NCBI RefSeq assembly: GCF_002776695.1
Contig: NZ_LFJC01000003.1
Coordinates: 4,946,896 to 5,010,895, forward strand
Source: Bradyrhizobium nitroreducens
GTDB taxonomy: Bacteria; Pseudomonadota; Alphaproteobacteria; Rhizobiales; Xanthobacteraceae
DNA length: 64,000 nucleotides
Reading direction: 5' to 3'
Part shown: positions 35,632 to 43,899 of the stretch, in pieces
Position numbering within the stretch: position 1 is the first letter of the stretch
Layout: each line of letters opens with the position of its first letter
Made by a program: the position numbers and the translations under genes
The notes under the pieces: generated by a model
What the model was told of the DNA's origin: nothing
The model's database searches: none
The model's input: only the letters and a program-made list of their open reading frames with translations

Positions 35632-36519
35632 TCAATCCATCTTCCTCAACAACAGGCTGCTCCACCCCTCGATCCGCAGATGCTTCAGCGGCACGAGGCC
35701 GCGCGCGCGATAGGCGGCGATCACGGCGGGGGCCTGATGCGTCAACAGGCCGGAGAGGATGACGCGTCCGCCGGTTGCGAGATGCCGCGCCATCGGGCCC
35801 GCCAATTGCCGCAAGGGGTTGGCGAGGATGTTCGCCAAAACGAGGTCGAACGGACCGGCGCGTCCAAAGTCCGGCGCGGCAAAGCCGGTGGCGCGGATCA
35901 CCCGGACATGCGTGCCGACTTTGTTCAGGGTGGCGTTTTCAGCTGCCACGCGCACGGAGGGCAAATCGATGTCGGAGGCGAGCACGGCGCGGTGCAGCGC
36001 CTTGGCCGCGGCGATCGCCAGCACGCCCGTCCCGGTGCCGAGGTCGAGCAGGTTCGCCGGGCGGGAACTCTTGAGGACATGGTCAAGCAGCAGTAAACAG
36101 CCACGCGTCGTGCCGTGATGGCCGGTGCCGAACGCGAGCGCCGCCTCGATCTCGATTGCGAGCTTGTTCGGCGCCACCCGATCGCGGTCATGGCTGCCGT
36201 GCACGACGAAGCGCCCGGCCGGGACCGGGACCAGATCTTCGAGGCTGGCCTTGACCCAGTCCTTGGCCTCGACGGTGTCGAAGGCAAGCGTCGCGGCGAT
36301 CTCATTTCCTGCTGAAGTTGCAATGAGTTCGCGTAGCCATGCTTGATCGGGCGCGTCGGCGAAATGGAGCGTGACGTCCCATTCTCCGTCCGGGCGTTCG
36401 AAGGCCGCAACGGCCGCATCGCCCTCGAAGAACATCTCGGTGAGCACGTCGACGACGCGCCTGGCGTCGGCTTCACTACCGATCGAAAAGCTGACGCGAT
36501 GGGTGGGAGAAGGCTGCAT
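35632..36519 (-). CDS. prmA: Ribosomal protein L11 methyltransferase
   Basis: PrmA methylates several amino groups of ribosomal protein L11 using SAM. The 295-residue protein has an N-terminal substrate-recognition domain and a C-terminal Rossmann domain. The SAM loop is L-L-D-L-G-T-G-T-G-V-L-A-I-A-A-A, preceded by A-F-G-T-G-H-H-G-T-T, and followed by the catalytic-pocket motif V-L-A-N-I-L-A-N-P-L. These are the three diagnostic PrmA motifs. It is divergent from the Flp pilin gene. Confidence 0.95.
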   Translation of the reverse strand: MQPSPTHRVSFSIGSEADARRVVDVLTEMFFEGDAAVAAFERPDGEWDVTLHFADAPDQAWLRELIATSAGNEIAATLAFDTVEAKDWVKASLEDLVPVPAGRFVVHGSHDRDRVAPNKLAIEIEAALAFGTGHHGTTRGCLLLLDHVLKSSRPANLLDLGTGTGVLAIAAAKALHRAVLASDIDLPSVRVAAENATLNKVGTHVRVIRATGFAAPDFGRAGPFDLVLANILANPLRQLAGPMARHLATGGRVILSGLLTHQAPAVIAAYRARGLVPLKHLRIEGWSSLLLRKMD

Positions 36520-36547
36520 TCAAGGTTCCGTTGAGTTCAATTTTTGG

Positions 36548-36577
36548 AACTTTTGTGGCCAATTATCGCCACAAGTT
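36548..36577. promoter_or_regulatory. Dyad between prmA and the Flp pilin gene
   Basis: AACTTTTGTGGC and GCCACAAGTT form an inverted pair with a two-base bulge, spaced by CAATTATC. It lies 28 bases upstream of prmA and about 97 bases upstream of the pilin start. Just beyond it is CCCGGGTTAACCGGG. It could be an operator or an RNA hairpin; no regulator is implied by the sequence. Confidence 0.35.
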
Positions 36578-36673
36578 GCGGTTCCCGGGTTAACCGGGCC
36601 GTAGTTTGTGTTCCGTACCCTTCCGGATGTTGAATTAAGCCAACACAGCTTGGAATTGAAACGGAGGCGAGTC

Positions 36674-36838
36674 TTGAAGAACATGATTCAGAAGTTCTGG
36701 TCGGATGAGTCCGGTGCAACGGCGATCGAATACGGTCTGATTGCCGCGGGTATCGCTCTTGCGATCATTACCGTGGTCAACAGCCTGGGCGTCACCCTGA
36801 ACGACAAGTTCACGTCCATTAGCAGCTCCCTGAAGTAA
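36674..36838 (+). CDS. Flp/Fap-type pilin (type IVb), TTG start
   Basis: A 54-residue prepilin. It contains the family motif D-E-S-G-A-T-A-I-E-Y-G-L-I-A-A-G-I-A-L-A, in which the prepilin peptidase cuts after Gly and the mature chain carries the conserved Glu and Tyr. The hydrophobic N-terminal helix runs on to V-V-N-S-L-G. I use the TTG at 36674 because GGAGG lies six bases upstream and the protein then begins M-K-N, as Flp pilins usually do; the ATG at 36683 would be 15 bases from that ribosome site. No tad or cpa assembly genes are in this window, so the pilin is an orphan here. Confidence 0.88.
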   Translation: MKNMIQKFWSDESGATAIEYGLIAAGIALAIITVVNSLGVTLNDKFTSISSSLK

Positions 36839-37316
36839 TTTCCGTCCTCATTTCCCAGCGGGGACACTTTCTTCATAGGCTGAGCCTGACGAGCGCCCGC
36901 GCGGGGAATTGCCTCCGGCGGGCGAGGTCGTTTTGGAGCCGGTTCTCGCAGGCAGGCCGGTCGAATCTCAGTCCGAATTTGGTGGCCTGACGCCGCAGAC
37001 GAATGTCTTGGGCGACGATCCGGCGCGCCCGTTCGGCCTGATCTTCCGCAATCAGCTTGGCGACCAGCTATTCATCCACGACCGACGCCGCAACTTGCTC
37101 GCTCCAGCGGATATCTTTTGCGTTTCTATTCTCGTCGATCATGCGAGATACCACTCGACGTCCACAGCCTGTGCGCGCGCTATTCGCGACCCATCCACAG
37201 CTTTATACCCTCTTTATCCCGCGCCCTTTCCACAGCTTGATCCAGGCTTGTGTTGAAAGACGACGGTAGGTTTGCCACAGCCCTGCCAACAGCCTTTCCA
37301 CAGCCCATCCACAGGT
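36839..37316. other. 478-bp gap between pilin and FAD oxidoreductase genes
   Basis: The first half (36839-37150) shows no convincing gene; the open frame at 36909-37256 has no family character. The second half carries a cluster of TCCACAG motifs, listed separately. Both flanking genes end at this gap. Confidence 0.5.
37161..37314. promoter_or_regulatory. Cluster of DnaA-box-like TCCACAG motifs
   Basis: TCCACAG occurs at about 37161, 37194, 37229, 37298 and 37308, and GCCACAG at 37274, all on the + strand. The 9-mers CCATCCACA (twice) and CTTTCCACA (twice) each differ from TTATCCACA at two positions. The spacing is roughly 10-45 bases. No gene is needed to explain the pattern. It may be a DnaA-binding cluster or a degenerate tandem repeat. 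Confidence 0.4.
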
Positions 37317-38927
37317 CTACCCACGGCTTTTGAACAGCGACCGGTGATCGCTCAAGATCACCTGCGCCGCGTTGTGGCCGGGCGCTCCGGTGACGCCGCC
37401 GCCGGGATGGGCGCCAGAACCGCAATGGTAGAGGCCCCTCAGGGGCCCGCGATAATCGGCATGGCCCAGCATTGGCCGTGCCGAGAACAGCTGGTTCAAG
37501 CTCAGCGCGCCGTGGAAGATGTCGCCGCCGAGCAGGCCGAACTGCCGTTCGAGATCGAGCGGGGACAGGATCTGACGGCCCAGCACGCTCGCCGCAAAAC
37601 CCGGCGCGTATTTATCCACCGTTGCAATCATGAGATCGGCGACCTCGTCACGATGCTCGTCCCACGATTTTCCATCGGGAAGCTCCGGCGCGACGTGCTG
37701 GCAGAACAGGCTCGCGACGTGTTTTCCCGAAGGCGCCAGCGTGTCGTCGAGCGTGGAGGGGATCAGCATCTCGACGACGGGCTCTCGGCTCCAGCCCTGC
37801 GCCCGCGCATCGAGCCAGGCGCGATCCATATAGCCGAGGCTCGGCGCCAGGATGATGCCGGAGGTGAGGTGATCGCCTTCACCGGGCAGCGCGCTGAAGG
37901 AGGGCAGGCGGTCCAGCGCCACGTTCATGCGGAAGGTGCCGGAGCCGTTCTTCCAGTGTTTGATGCGCGCGAGGAAGTCCTGGGGCAGGGCGTCGGCTGC
38001 GATCAGCCGCGTATAGAGCAGTTTTGGATTGACGTTGGCCGCGACATATTTCGCGCGGATCGTCTCCCCGTTCTCCAGCACGACGCCGACGGCGCGGTCG
38101 CGCTCGACGATCACCTCGCGCACGCCGGCATCCGTGTCGATCACGACGCCCCTCGCCTTGGCGGCGCGCGCCATCGCCTGCGTGATCGCGCCCATGCCGC
38201 CGATGGCATGGCCCCAGACGCCCTTCTTGCCATTCACCTCGCCGAAGGCGTGATGCAGCATCACATAGGCCGAGCCCGCGGCGTAGGGGCTGGCATAGTT
38301 GCCGACGATGGCGTCGAAGCCGAACAGCGCCTTGACCAGATCATGCTCGAAGCGCTCATCCAGCATCTCGCCGGCGGAGCGGGTGAAGAGATCGAGCAGG
38401 CTGCGGCTCTGCTCCAGGGTGAGTCCGCGCAGGATGCTGGCGGTCTTGAAGGCGTTGATGCCTTCGCGGACAGCCGCCGTGCCAAGACCATCGACGAGGT
38501 TCGGCGGCGCACGGAGCACGAACTGCCTGAGCACGTCGGCGATATCTTCCAGCTCGCGTGAAAACCCGTCGAGCGCGCCTGCGTCATGCGCACTCAGCCG
38601 CGCGACCGATGCCTTCGTCCGTCCCTCGCCGGTGAGGAGATAGCTGCCGTCGGGCGCGGGCAGGAAATTCTGGGCACGCCGCTCGACGATGCGCAGTCCC
38701 TGCTCGGCGAGGCCGAGATCGCGGATCACCTGCGGATTGAGCAGGCTCACGGTATAGGCCGCGACCGAATTGCTGAATCCGGGGTGAAACTCCTCCGTGA
38801 CCGCGGCGCCGCCGACCACCTTGCGGCGCTCGACCACGCGCACGCGCAAACCCGCCATCGCGAGATAGGCCGCGCAGGTGAGGCCGTTATGGCCAGCGCC
38901 GATGATGAGGACGTCGGTTTCGGTCAT
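37317..38927 (-). CDS. NAD(P)/FAD-dependent oxidoreductase, phytoene-desaturase-like
   Basis: A 536-residue flavoprotein of the CrtI/PYROXD2-like family. The dinucleotide fold is at the start (V-L-I-I-G-A-G-H-N-G-L-T-C-A-A-Y-L-A), followed by V-V-E-R-R and G-G-A-A-V-T-E-E. The C-terminal FAD contact is L-Y-H-C-G-S-G-A-H-P-G-G-G-V-T-G-A-P-G. The ATG at 38927 fits; the frame is open upstream into a repeat that should not be coding. No carotenoid genes are nearby, so a carotenoid role is not supported. The substrate is unknown. Confidence 0.88.
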   Translation of the reverse strand: MTETDVLIIGAGHNGLTCAAYLAMAGLRVRVVERRKVVGGAAVTEEFHPGFSNSVAAYTVSLLNPQVIRDLGLAEQGLRIVERRAQNFLPAPDGSYLLTGEGRTKASVARLSAHDAGALDGFSRELEDIADVLRQFVLRAPPNLVDGLGTAAVREGINAFKTASILRGLTLEQSRSLLDLFTRSAGEMLDERFEHDLVKALFGFDAIVGNYASPYAAGSAYVMLHHAFGEVNGKKGVWGHAIGGMGAITQAMARAAKARGVVIDTDAGVREVIVERDRAVGVVLENGETIRAKYVAANVNPKLLYTRLIAADALPQDFLARIKHWKNGSGTFRMNVALDRLPSFSALPGEGDHLTSGIILAPSLGYMDRAWLDARAQGWSREPVVEMLIPSTLDDTLAPSGKHVASLFCQHVAPELPDGKSWDEHRDEVADLMIATVDKYAPGFAASVLGRQILSPLDLERQFGLLGGDIFHGALSLNQLFSARPMLGHADYRGPLRGLYHCGSGAHPGGGVTGAPGHNAAQVILSDHRSLFKSRG

Positions 38928-38939
38928 GATTCTCTTGGC

Positions 38940-39019
38940 ATCATTCAGGGGCGATGCGTAGCATCGAACCCGGAATTTCGAGGTTCCGGGTTCGCCGCTT
39001 CGAGGCGCCCCGGAATGAC
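38940..39019. repeat. Palindromic repeat, CGTCATTCC family
   Basis: It starts TCATTCAGGGGCGATGCG and ends GGCGCCCCGGAATGAC, with CGGAATTTCGAGGTTCCG inside. It is the shared upstream region of the FAD oxidoreductase gene and the gene at 39136. Confidence 0.8.
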
Positions 39020-39135
39020 ATCTGTATATCAAGCATTCCTCGCTGCAACATCACGAGCCCCTTTATTGCCCGTTCAGGCGGCTTGTGCTCCATTGCGCGC
39101 GTCCGGCGCCCGCCGGGGTTTGAGCCGGAGCTTCC

Positions 39136-41415
39136 ATGGATTCGATCGTGCAACCCGCCGCCACGGAGCAGCCGTCCGCCTCGCGCAACCGGCTGCTGCT
39201 GACGGTCTACACCGCGGCGATCTTCGTCAGCGCGCTGCTGCTGTTCTCGGTACAGCCGTTGTTCACGAAGATGGTGCTGCCGCGGCTCGGCGGCTCGCCG
39301 GCGGTGTGGTCGGTGGCCATGGTGTTCTTCCAGTCGCTGCTGTTGGCGGGCTATGCCTATGCGCATCTGTTGATGCAGGCGAGGAACCGGATCATTCCGG
39401 TCGCGGTGCATCTGGTGCTGCTGATCGCGGCCTTCGCCACGCTGCCGCTCGGCATTGCCTCGGACTATGGCGAGCCGCCGGCTTCGGGCTATGCGGTCTG
39501 GCTGCTCGGCCTGTTCGTGGTCTCGATCGGGCTGCCGTTCTTCGCGCTCGCCGCCAACAACCCGCTGCTGCAGGCCTGGTTCGTCCGCACCGGCCATCCC
39601 GCCGGCCACGATCCCTATTTCCTCTACGCCTCCTCCAACATCGGCAGCTTCCTCGCGTTGTTGTCCTATCCGTTCCTGCTGGAGCCGATATTCACGTTGC
39701 ACACCCAGAACCGGTTGTGGACCGGCGGCTATGGCCTGCTGCTTCTCCTGATCGCCGCCTGCGGCGTGCTGCTGCTGCGTTCGCCGAAGCTTGCGGTGGT
39801 CGACGCGCGAACCGAGGAGATCAATGCGCCGGCGCCCGGCCTCGTGATGCGGCTGCGCTGGATCTTCCTGGCCGCGGTGCCGTCCGGCCTGCTCATCGCC
39901 GTCACCGCGCACATCTCGACCGACGTCGCGGCGGCGCCGCTGCTCTGGGTGCTGCCGCTGTCGCTGTATCTGCTCACCTGGGTGGTGGTGTTCCAGTCGC
40001 GGCCGCTATTGCCGCACACATGGATGCTGATGCTCCAGCCGGTCGCGATCGCGGGCGTCGTCGTGCTGCTCGCTTTCGGCGGCGAGCAGAATTTGCTGCT
40101 GACGCTCGGCGGTCATCAACTCTGCTTCTTCGTCATCGCCATGGCTTGCCATGGCGAGCTGGCGCGGACGCGGCCGGCTGCCAAATATCTCACCGGATTC
40201 TATGTCGCGCTGTCGTTCGGCGGCATGGTCGGCGGCCTCTTTGCCGGCCTCGTCGCGCCCTTCACGTTCTCCTGGATCGCTGAATATCCGATCCTGATCG
40301 CGTTCGCCGCGCTGTGCCGCCCGCCCACGAACGAGCGCCTCGCCGGCATCGTCAAATGGTACTGGCTGGCGCTCGCCGCGCTCGCGGTGGCGCTCGTTGC
40401 GCCGTCCTACACCACGGGCAACCTCTCGACCTGGTTCGAGGATCACCGCGTCTGGGTCGCAGGCTCGGTCGGCGTGCTCGCCGCGCTGCTGACACTGGCG
40501 CTCAATGTGAGCCGCTGGAAGATTTTTGCCACCGTCGCGTTGGCGCTGGCATTGATCCGGATCTATCCGGCGGACGAGGGCCGCGTCACCACCGTGCGCA
40601 GCTTCTTCGGCGTGCACAAGATCGTGGAGACGCCCGGCGGCTATTTCCACGTGCTGATGCACGGCACCACCATCCACGGCGCCGAGCGCTTCCGCAACAA
40701 TGACGGCACCCCGGTCACCCGCCGGCCCGAACCGATCACCTATTATCACAAGGACGGCGGCATCGGTCAGGCCGTCAGCGCGATCCGCGAGCGCAAGGGC
40801 GCGCCGCTCAAGGTCGCGGCGATCGGCGTCGGATCGGGCACGCTCGCCTGCGCCGCCGAGCCCGGCGAGGACTGGAAATTCTTCGAGATCGACCAGTCGA
40901 TGGTGGATGCCGCGCGCGACCCCAAGAATTTCCGCTACATCTCGAGCTGCCTGCCCGACCTGAAGCCGGTGATCGGCGACGCGCGCCTCACCTTCGCCAA
41001 GGAGGCGGACGGCGCTTACGATCTCATCATCGTCGATGCCTATTCGTCCGATGCGATCCCGATCCATCTCGCCACCGAAGAGGCGATGAAGATCTACAAG
41101 GACAAGCTTGCCCCGCACGGCGCCGTGGTGATGCATGTGTCCAACCGCCACCTCGATCTCGAGACTGTCGTGGTCGGCATCGCCGACGCCAATGATCTCA
41201 AGAGCTGGGTCTTCAACGAGGATTCCGGGCGAGATGCGGACTATATCTTCTCGACCGACGTCGTCATCTCCGCGCGCGAGGACGCCGACATCGGCCGGCT
41301 CGCCGCCTCCAAGTCATGGGAGCAGACTGAAGCCGACGACAGGGTCCGGGTGTGGACCGACGACTATTCCAACATCCTCGGCGCGCTGTACCGGCGCTTG
41401 CGGGACGGGGAGTGA
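39136..41415 (+). CDS. Membrane protein fused to a spermidine-synthase-like domain
   Basis: A 759-residue two-part protein. The first part (about 20-490) has some twelve to fourteen membrane segments in an MFS-like layout. The C-terminal part (about 500-750) is a class I methyltransferase-like fold of the polyamine synthase type, with A-A-I-G-V-G-S-G-T-L-A-C-A-A and D-L-I-I-V-D-A-Y-S-S-D-A-I-P-I-H-L. Annotators name this 'fused MFS/spermidine synthase', but the reaction has not been established to my knowledge. No polyamine genes are nearby. It appears to be transcribed alone. Confidence 0.85.
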   Translation: MDSIVQPAATEQPSASRNRLLLTVYTAAIFVSALLLFSVQPLFTKMVLPRLGGSPAVWSVAMVFFQSLLLAGYAYAHLLMQARNRIIPVAVHLVLLIAAFATLPLGIASDYGEPPASGYAVWLLGLFVVSIGLPFFALAANNPLLQAWFVRTGHPAGHDPYFLYASSNIGSFLALLSYPFLLEPIFTLHTQNRLWTGGYGLLLLLIAACGVLLLRSPKLAVVDARTEEINAPAPGLVMRLRWIFLAAVPSGLLIAVTAHISTDVAAAPLLWVLPLSLYLLTWVVVFQSRPLLPHTWMLMLQPVAIAGVVVLLAFGGEQNLLLTLGGHQLCFFVIAMACHGELARTRPAAKYLTGFYVALSFGGMVGGLFAGLVAPFTFSWIAEYPILIAFAALCRPPTNERLAGIVKWYWLALAALAVALVAPSYTTGNLSTWFEDHRVWVAGSVGVLAALLTLALNVSRWKIFATVALALALIRIYPADEGRVTTVRSFFGVHKIVETPGGYFHVLMHGTTIHGAERFRNNDGTPVTRRPEPITYYHKDGGIGQAVSAIRERKGAPLKVAAIGVGSGTLACAAEPGEDWKFFEIDQSMVDAARDPKNFRYISSCLPDLKPVIGDARLTFAKEADGAYDLIIVDAYSSDAIPIHLATEEAMKIYKDKLAPHGAVVMHVSNRHLDLETVVVGIADANDLKSWVFNEDSGRDADYIFSTDVVISAREDADIGRLAASKSWEQTEADDRVRVWTDDYSNILGALYRRLRDGE

Positions 41416-41421
41416 TGCTCC

Positions 41422-41507
41422 GTAGCCCGGATGGAGCGTAAGCGTAATCCGGGATTGCGTCCAACGTGCGAGCGGCGCCGGATTGCGCTCCGCTCCATCC
41501 GGGCTAC
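41422..41507. repeat. Inverted repeat, GTAGCCCGGATGGAGCG family
   Basis: GTAGCCCGGATGGAGCG and CGCTCCATCCGGGCTAC are exact inverted copies, with GTAATCCGG and CCGGATTGC inside. It lies between the two convergent genes that end at 41415 and 41522 and may serve as a boundary. Confidence 0.85.
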
Positions 41508-41521
41508 AAGGCGGCGGGACG

Positions 41522-42505
41522 CTACGGCGCCACAGGCGTTCCCGAAGGCAGCGCAATTCCCTTTTCGCCGGCGACCTCGCGCAACAGGTCGGGTCTATCG
41601 GAAATGATCCCGTCGACGCCGATCTCGATCATCCGCGCCATGTCTTCACGCTTGTTGACCGTCCAGACCACCACGCGCAGTCCGAGCGCATGGGCTTCGG
41701 AAACAAGCGTCGCGGTCACATCGCCGAAATAGGGCGACCAGATCGCGCCGCCCGCAGACTTGATCGTCCGCGGCAGCGAGCCGCCGTGATCGGCCGGGCT
41801 GAAACCCGCCGTCCAGCTGGTCGCTTTCTCGAGCGCGATGGTTGGAGCCGAGCCGCGCTGCAGCGTCAGGTACACCGTCGGAATTTTCGGCGCCTGCTGC
41901 TGGATCAGGAGCAGGGTCCTCCAGTCGAAGGACTGGATCATGACGCGATCTGAAAATCCCTCGGCCTGGATCACCGCGAGCAGCTTTGCGACGAAACCCT
42001 GCGGATCGAGCGTCTCGTCCGGACGGTTCGGATCGATCTTGGTCTCGATGTTGAAGTGCACGCGCGTATTGCCGGACTTGCGCACCAGCGCGAACAGCTC
42101 GCCGAGCGTGGGGATGCGTGTCCCGGGCACGGCGCGCTGATCGGGGAATTGTTTCGCATAGGAGCTGTCCGGCCGGATCTGGCCGACGTCATAGGCCTTG
42201 ATGTCGGCCAGCCGCAGCTTCACAAAGGGCGTCCCGGGCGGAACCACGTAGGCGCCGCTCGCATCCCGCGTGATATCGGCGTTGAGCCCGCGTTCGTGCG
42301 ATATGACGACCTCGCCGTCAGCGGTGACGCCGACATCAAGCTCCTGCGTGTCCACGCCCATCGACAGCGCGTTGGCGAAGGCGGGCAGGGTGTTCTCCGG
42401 TAGCAGCGCCCGGCCGCCGCGATGCGCCTCGATATCGAATCCCATGGCTTGCCCCGTTATCAGAACCGAGAGCACAGTCAGAATTGTGGTGGCACGTGAC
42501 GGCAT
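41522..42505 (-). CDS. Secreted glycerophosphodiester phosphodiesterase
   Basis: A 327-residue GDPD-family enzyme that would hydrolyse deacylated phospholipids to glycerol 3-phosphate and an alcohol. The N-terminus is a signal peptide (I-L-T-V-L-S-V-L-I-T-G-Q-A-M-G). The catalytic motif is E-A-H-R-G-G-R-A-L-L-P-E-N-T, with the metal-binding Q-E-L-D-V-G-V-T-A-D-G and V-I-S-H-E following. The ATG at 42505 gives the signal peptide directly. It is divergent from the M28-like gene with about 130 bases between. Confidence 0.9.
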   Translation of the reverse strand: MPSRATTILTVLSVLITGQAMGFDIEAHRGGRALLPENTLPAFANALSMGVDTQELDVGVTADGEVVISHERGLNADITRDASGAYVVPPGTPFVKLRLADIKAYDVGQIRPDSSYAKQFPDQRAVPGTRIPTLGELFALVRKSGNTRVHFNIETKIDPNRPDETLDPQGFVAKLLAVIQAEGFSDRVMIQSFDWRTLLLIQQQAPKIPTVYLTLQRGSAPTIALEKATSWTAGFSPADHGGSLPRTIKSAGGAIWSPYFGDVTATLVSEAHALGLRVVVWTVNKREDMARMIEIGVDGIISDRPDLLREVAGEKGIALPSGTPVAP

Positions 42506-42634
42506 CGGGGTTCGCAGCGCTCGAGAAGACAGCAGCTTATGAAATCTTTGCGCGCTTCGTCCAGTCTCGCGGTTGACGGCGGCCGCGGAAGGCGGAAACT
42601 GCGCAGCAAAAATAAGGTTCAGGGAGCCACTCAC

Positions 42635-43897
42635 GTGCGGCAGGTCTTCATCGCAACAATGGCGGTTCTCATGGTCGGACAGGCGGCAGCCAGGGATGTG
42701 CTTTCGGGCGCGAGCCTCTATGAAGACGTGTCGCGCTATGCCTCATTCGGCCTGCACCGCTTCAGCTCGACCGGCGATCGCGCGACCGCGGACTGGATCG
42801 CCGGCGAGATGAAGCGGGCGGGTTTCGACGTCAGCTTTCAGCCCGTCGTGCTCGGCCGGCAATATGTCGTCGAGCAGGCCAGCGCCGAAGTTGCCGGCAC
42901 GACGGTTGAAGCGACACCATTTTGGTGGCCGCCGGAGGATCGGGCGAGCTTCCATTTGTCCGCGCCGCTCGCACGCGATAGCGATGTCGCCGGCAAGATC
43001 CTGTTGCTCGATCTGCCGTTCGATCGCGGCGCCTATCTAGGGCCGACCCATCGTGCCGCCATCAACGAAGCGGTAGCGAAGAAGCCGGCGGCGATCCTGC
43101 TGATGATCGGCAACCTCGCCGACGATCGCTTCGCCTACAACGTCACGCAGGAGGATTCGCCCTGGCCGGTGCCGGTGATGGTGGTCGGTGCCAAGTCGCG
43201 CGCGGAGTTCGAGCGCGCGCTCGCCGCAGGCATGCCTGTCACCTTCGACGTCAAGGGCCATTACGAGCGCGATGTCGCCGGCCGGAACGTGCTTGCGGAG
43301 ATCGGCGCCGGCCGCGGCCCGACCATCGTCGTCTCCACGCCGATGACCGGCTGGTATTCCTGCGTCTGCGAGCGCGGTCCCGGAATCGCCAACTTTCTCG
43401 CGCTGGCGCGCACCGCTACTGCCGAGAAATGGCCGGCGCATCTCGTCTTCATCGCCACCGCCGGCCACGAGATCGGCCATGGCGGCATGGAGCTGTTCTT
43501 GAAAAAGGGGGCGCCGGCGCCGAAGGACACGCTGGCGTGGATTCATTTCGGATCGTCGAACGCGTGCTACGCCTTTGCGGAAGGCGTCCGCACCGACCGG
43601 CCCGAGGAAGAGCGCTATCTCGTGCTCAGCAAGTCCGCCGTCGCTCTGACCGACGAGGCCTTCGCCAGGGTCGCGGCGAAGCGCCTGGTGACGGAGAAAC
43701 AGGCGGTCGGCGAGTTACGCGACGTGCACGCGGCGGGCTACGCCAATTTCCTCGGCATGGCCGGCCGGCATCGCACGTTCCATACGCCGTCGGATGATCT
43801 CGGCGCGACCGGGCCCGAGATCCTCGAGCCCGTCGCGCGGGCCTTCGTCGATGCGGCGCGAAAGATCGTCGAACGCGGCGATGCCGCGTTCAGATAG
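42635..43897 (+). CDS. Exported M28-like protein with altered metal site
   Basis: A 420-residue exported protein with a signal peptide (V-F-I-A-T-M-A-V-L-M-V-G-Q-A-A-A-R). The GTG at 42635 has AGGGAG eight bases upstream. The fold order looks like a peptidase M28: a short N-terminal domain, a PA-type insertion (about 95-215), and a C-terminal catalytic-type domain. The usual H-x-D metal loop is replaced by S-T-P-M-T-G-W-Y-S-C-V-C-E-R, so the M28 zinc ligands seem lost, while residues 278-282 read H-E-I-G-H, which matches HExxH. It may be inactive, or use a rearranged metal site. Confidence 0.7.
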   Translation: MRQVFIATMAVLMVGQAAARDVLSGASLYEDVSRYASFGLHRFSSTGDRATADWIAGEMKRAGFDVSFQPVVLGRQYVVEQASAEVAGTTVEATPFWWPPEDRASFHLSAPLARDSDVAGKILLLDLPFDRGAYLGPTHRAAINEAVAKKPAAILLMIGNLADDRFAYNVTQEDSPWPVPVMVVGAKSRAEFERALAAGMPVTFDVKGHYERDVAGRNVLAEIGAGRGPTIVVSTPMTGWYSCVCERGPGIANFLALARTATAEKWPAHLVFIATAGHEIGHGGMELFLKKGAPAPKDTLAWIHFGSSNACYAFAEGVRTDRPEEERYLVLSKSAVALTDEAFARVAAKRLVTEKQAVGELRDVHAAGYANFLGMAGRHRTFHTPSDDLGATGPEILEPVARAFVDAARKIVERGDAAFR

Positions 43898-43899
43898 CC

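Noticed and set aside
36909..37256. A 115-codon open frame between the pilin and FAD oxidoreductase genes.
   Set aside because: No ribosome site, no domain, and it runs through the TCCACAG motif cluster. It is probably a chance frame.
37161..37314. Chromosome origin (oriC).
   Set aside because: The boxes are two mismatches from consensus, there is no AT-rich unwinding region beside them, and no origin-linked gene (dnaA, hemE, parA/B, gidA) is in the window.
37317..38927. Phytoene desaturase of carotenoid synthesis.
   Set aside because: The fold matches, but no crtB, crtE or other carotenoid gene is near and the family includes many unrelated oxidoreductases.
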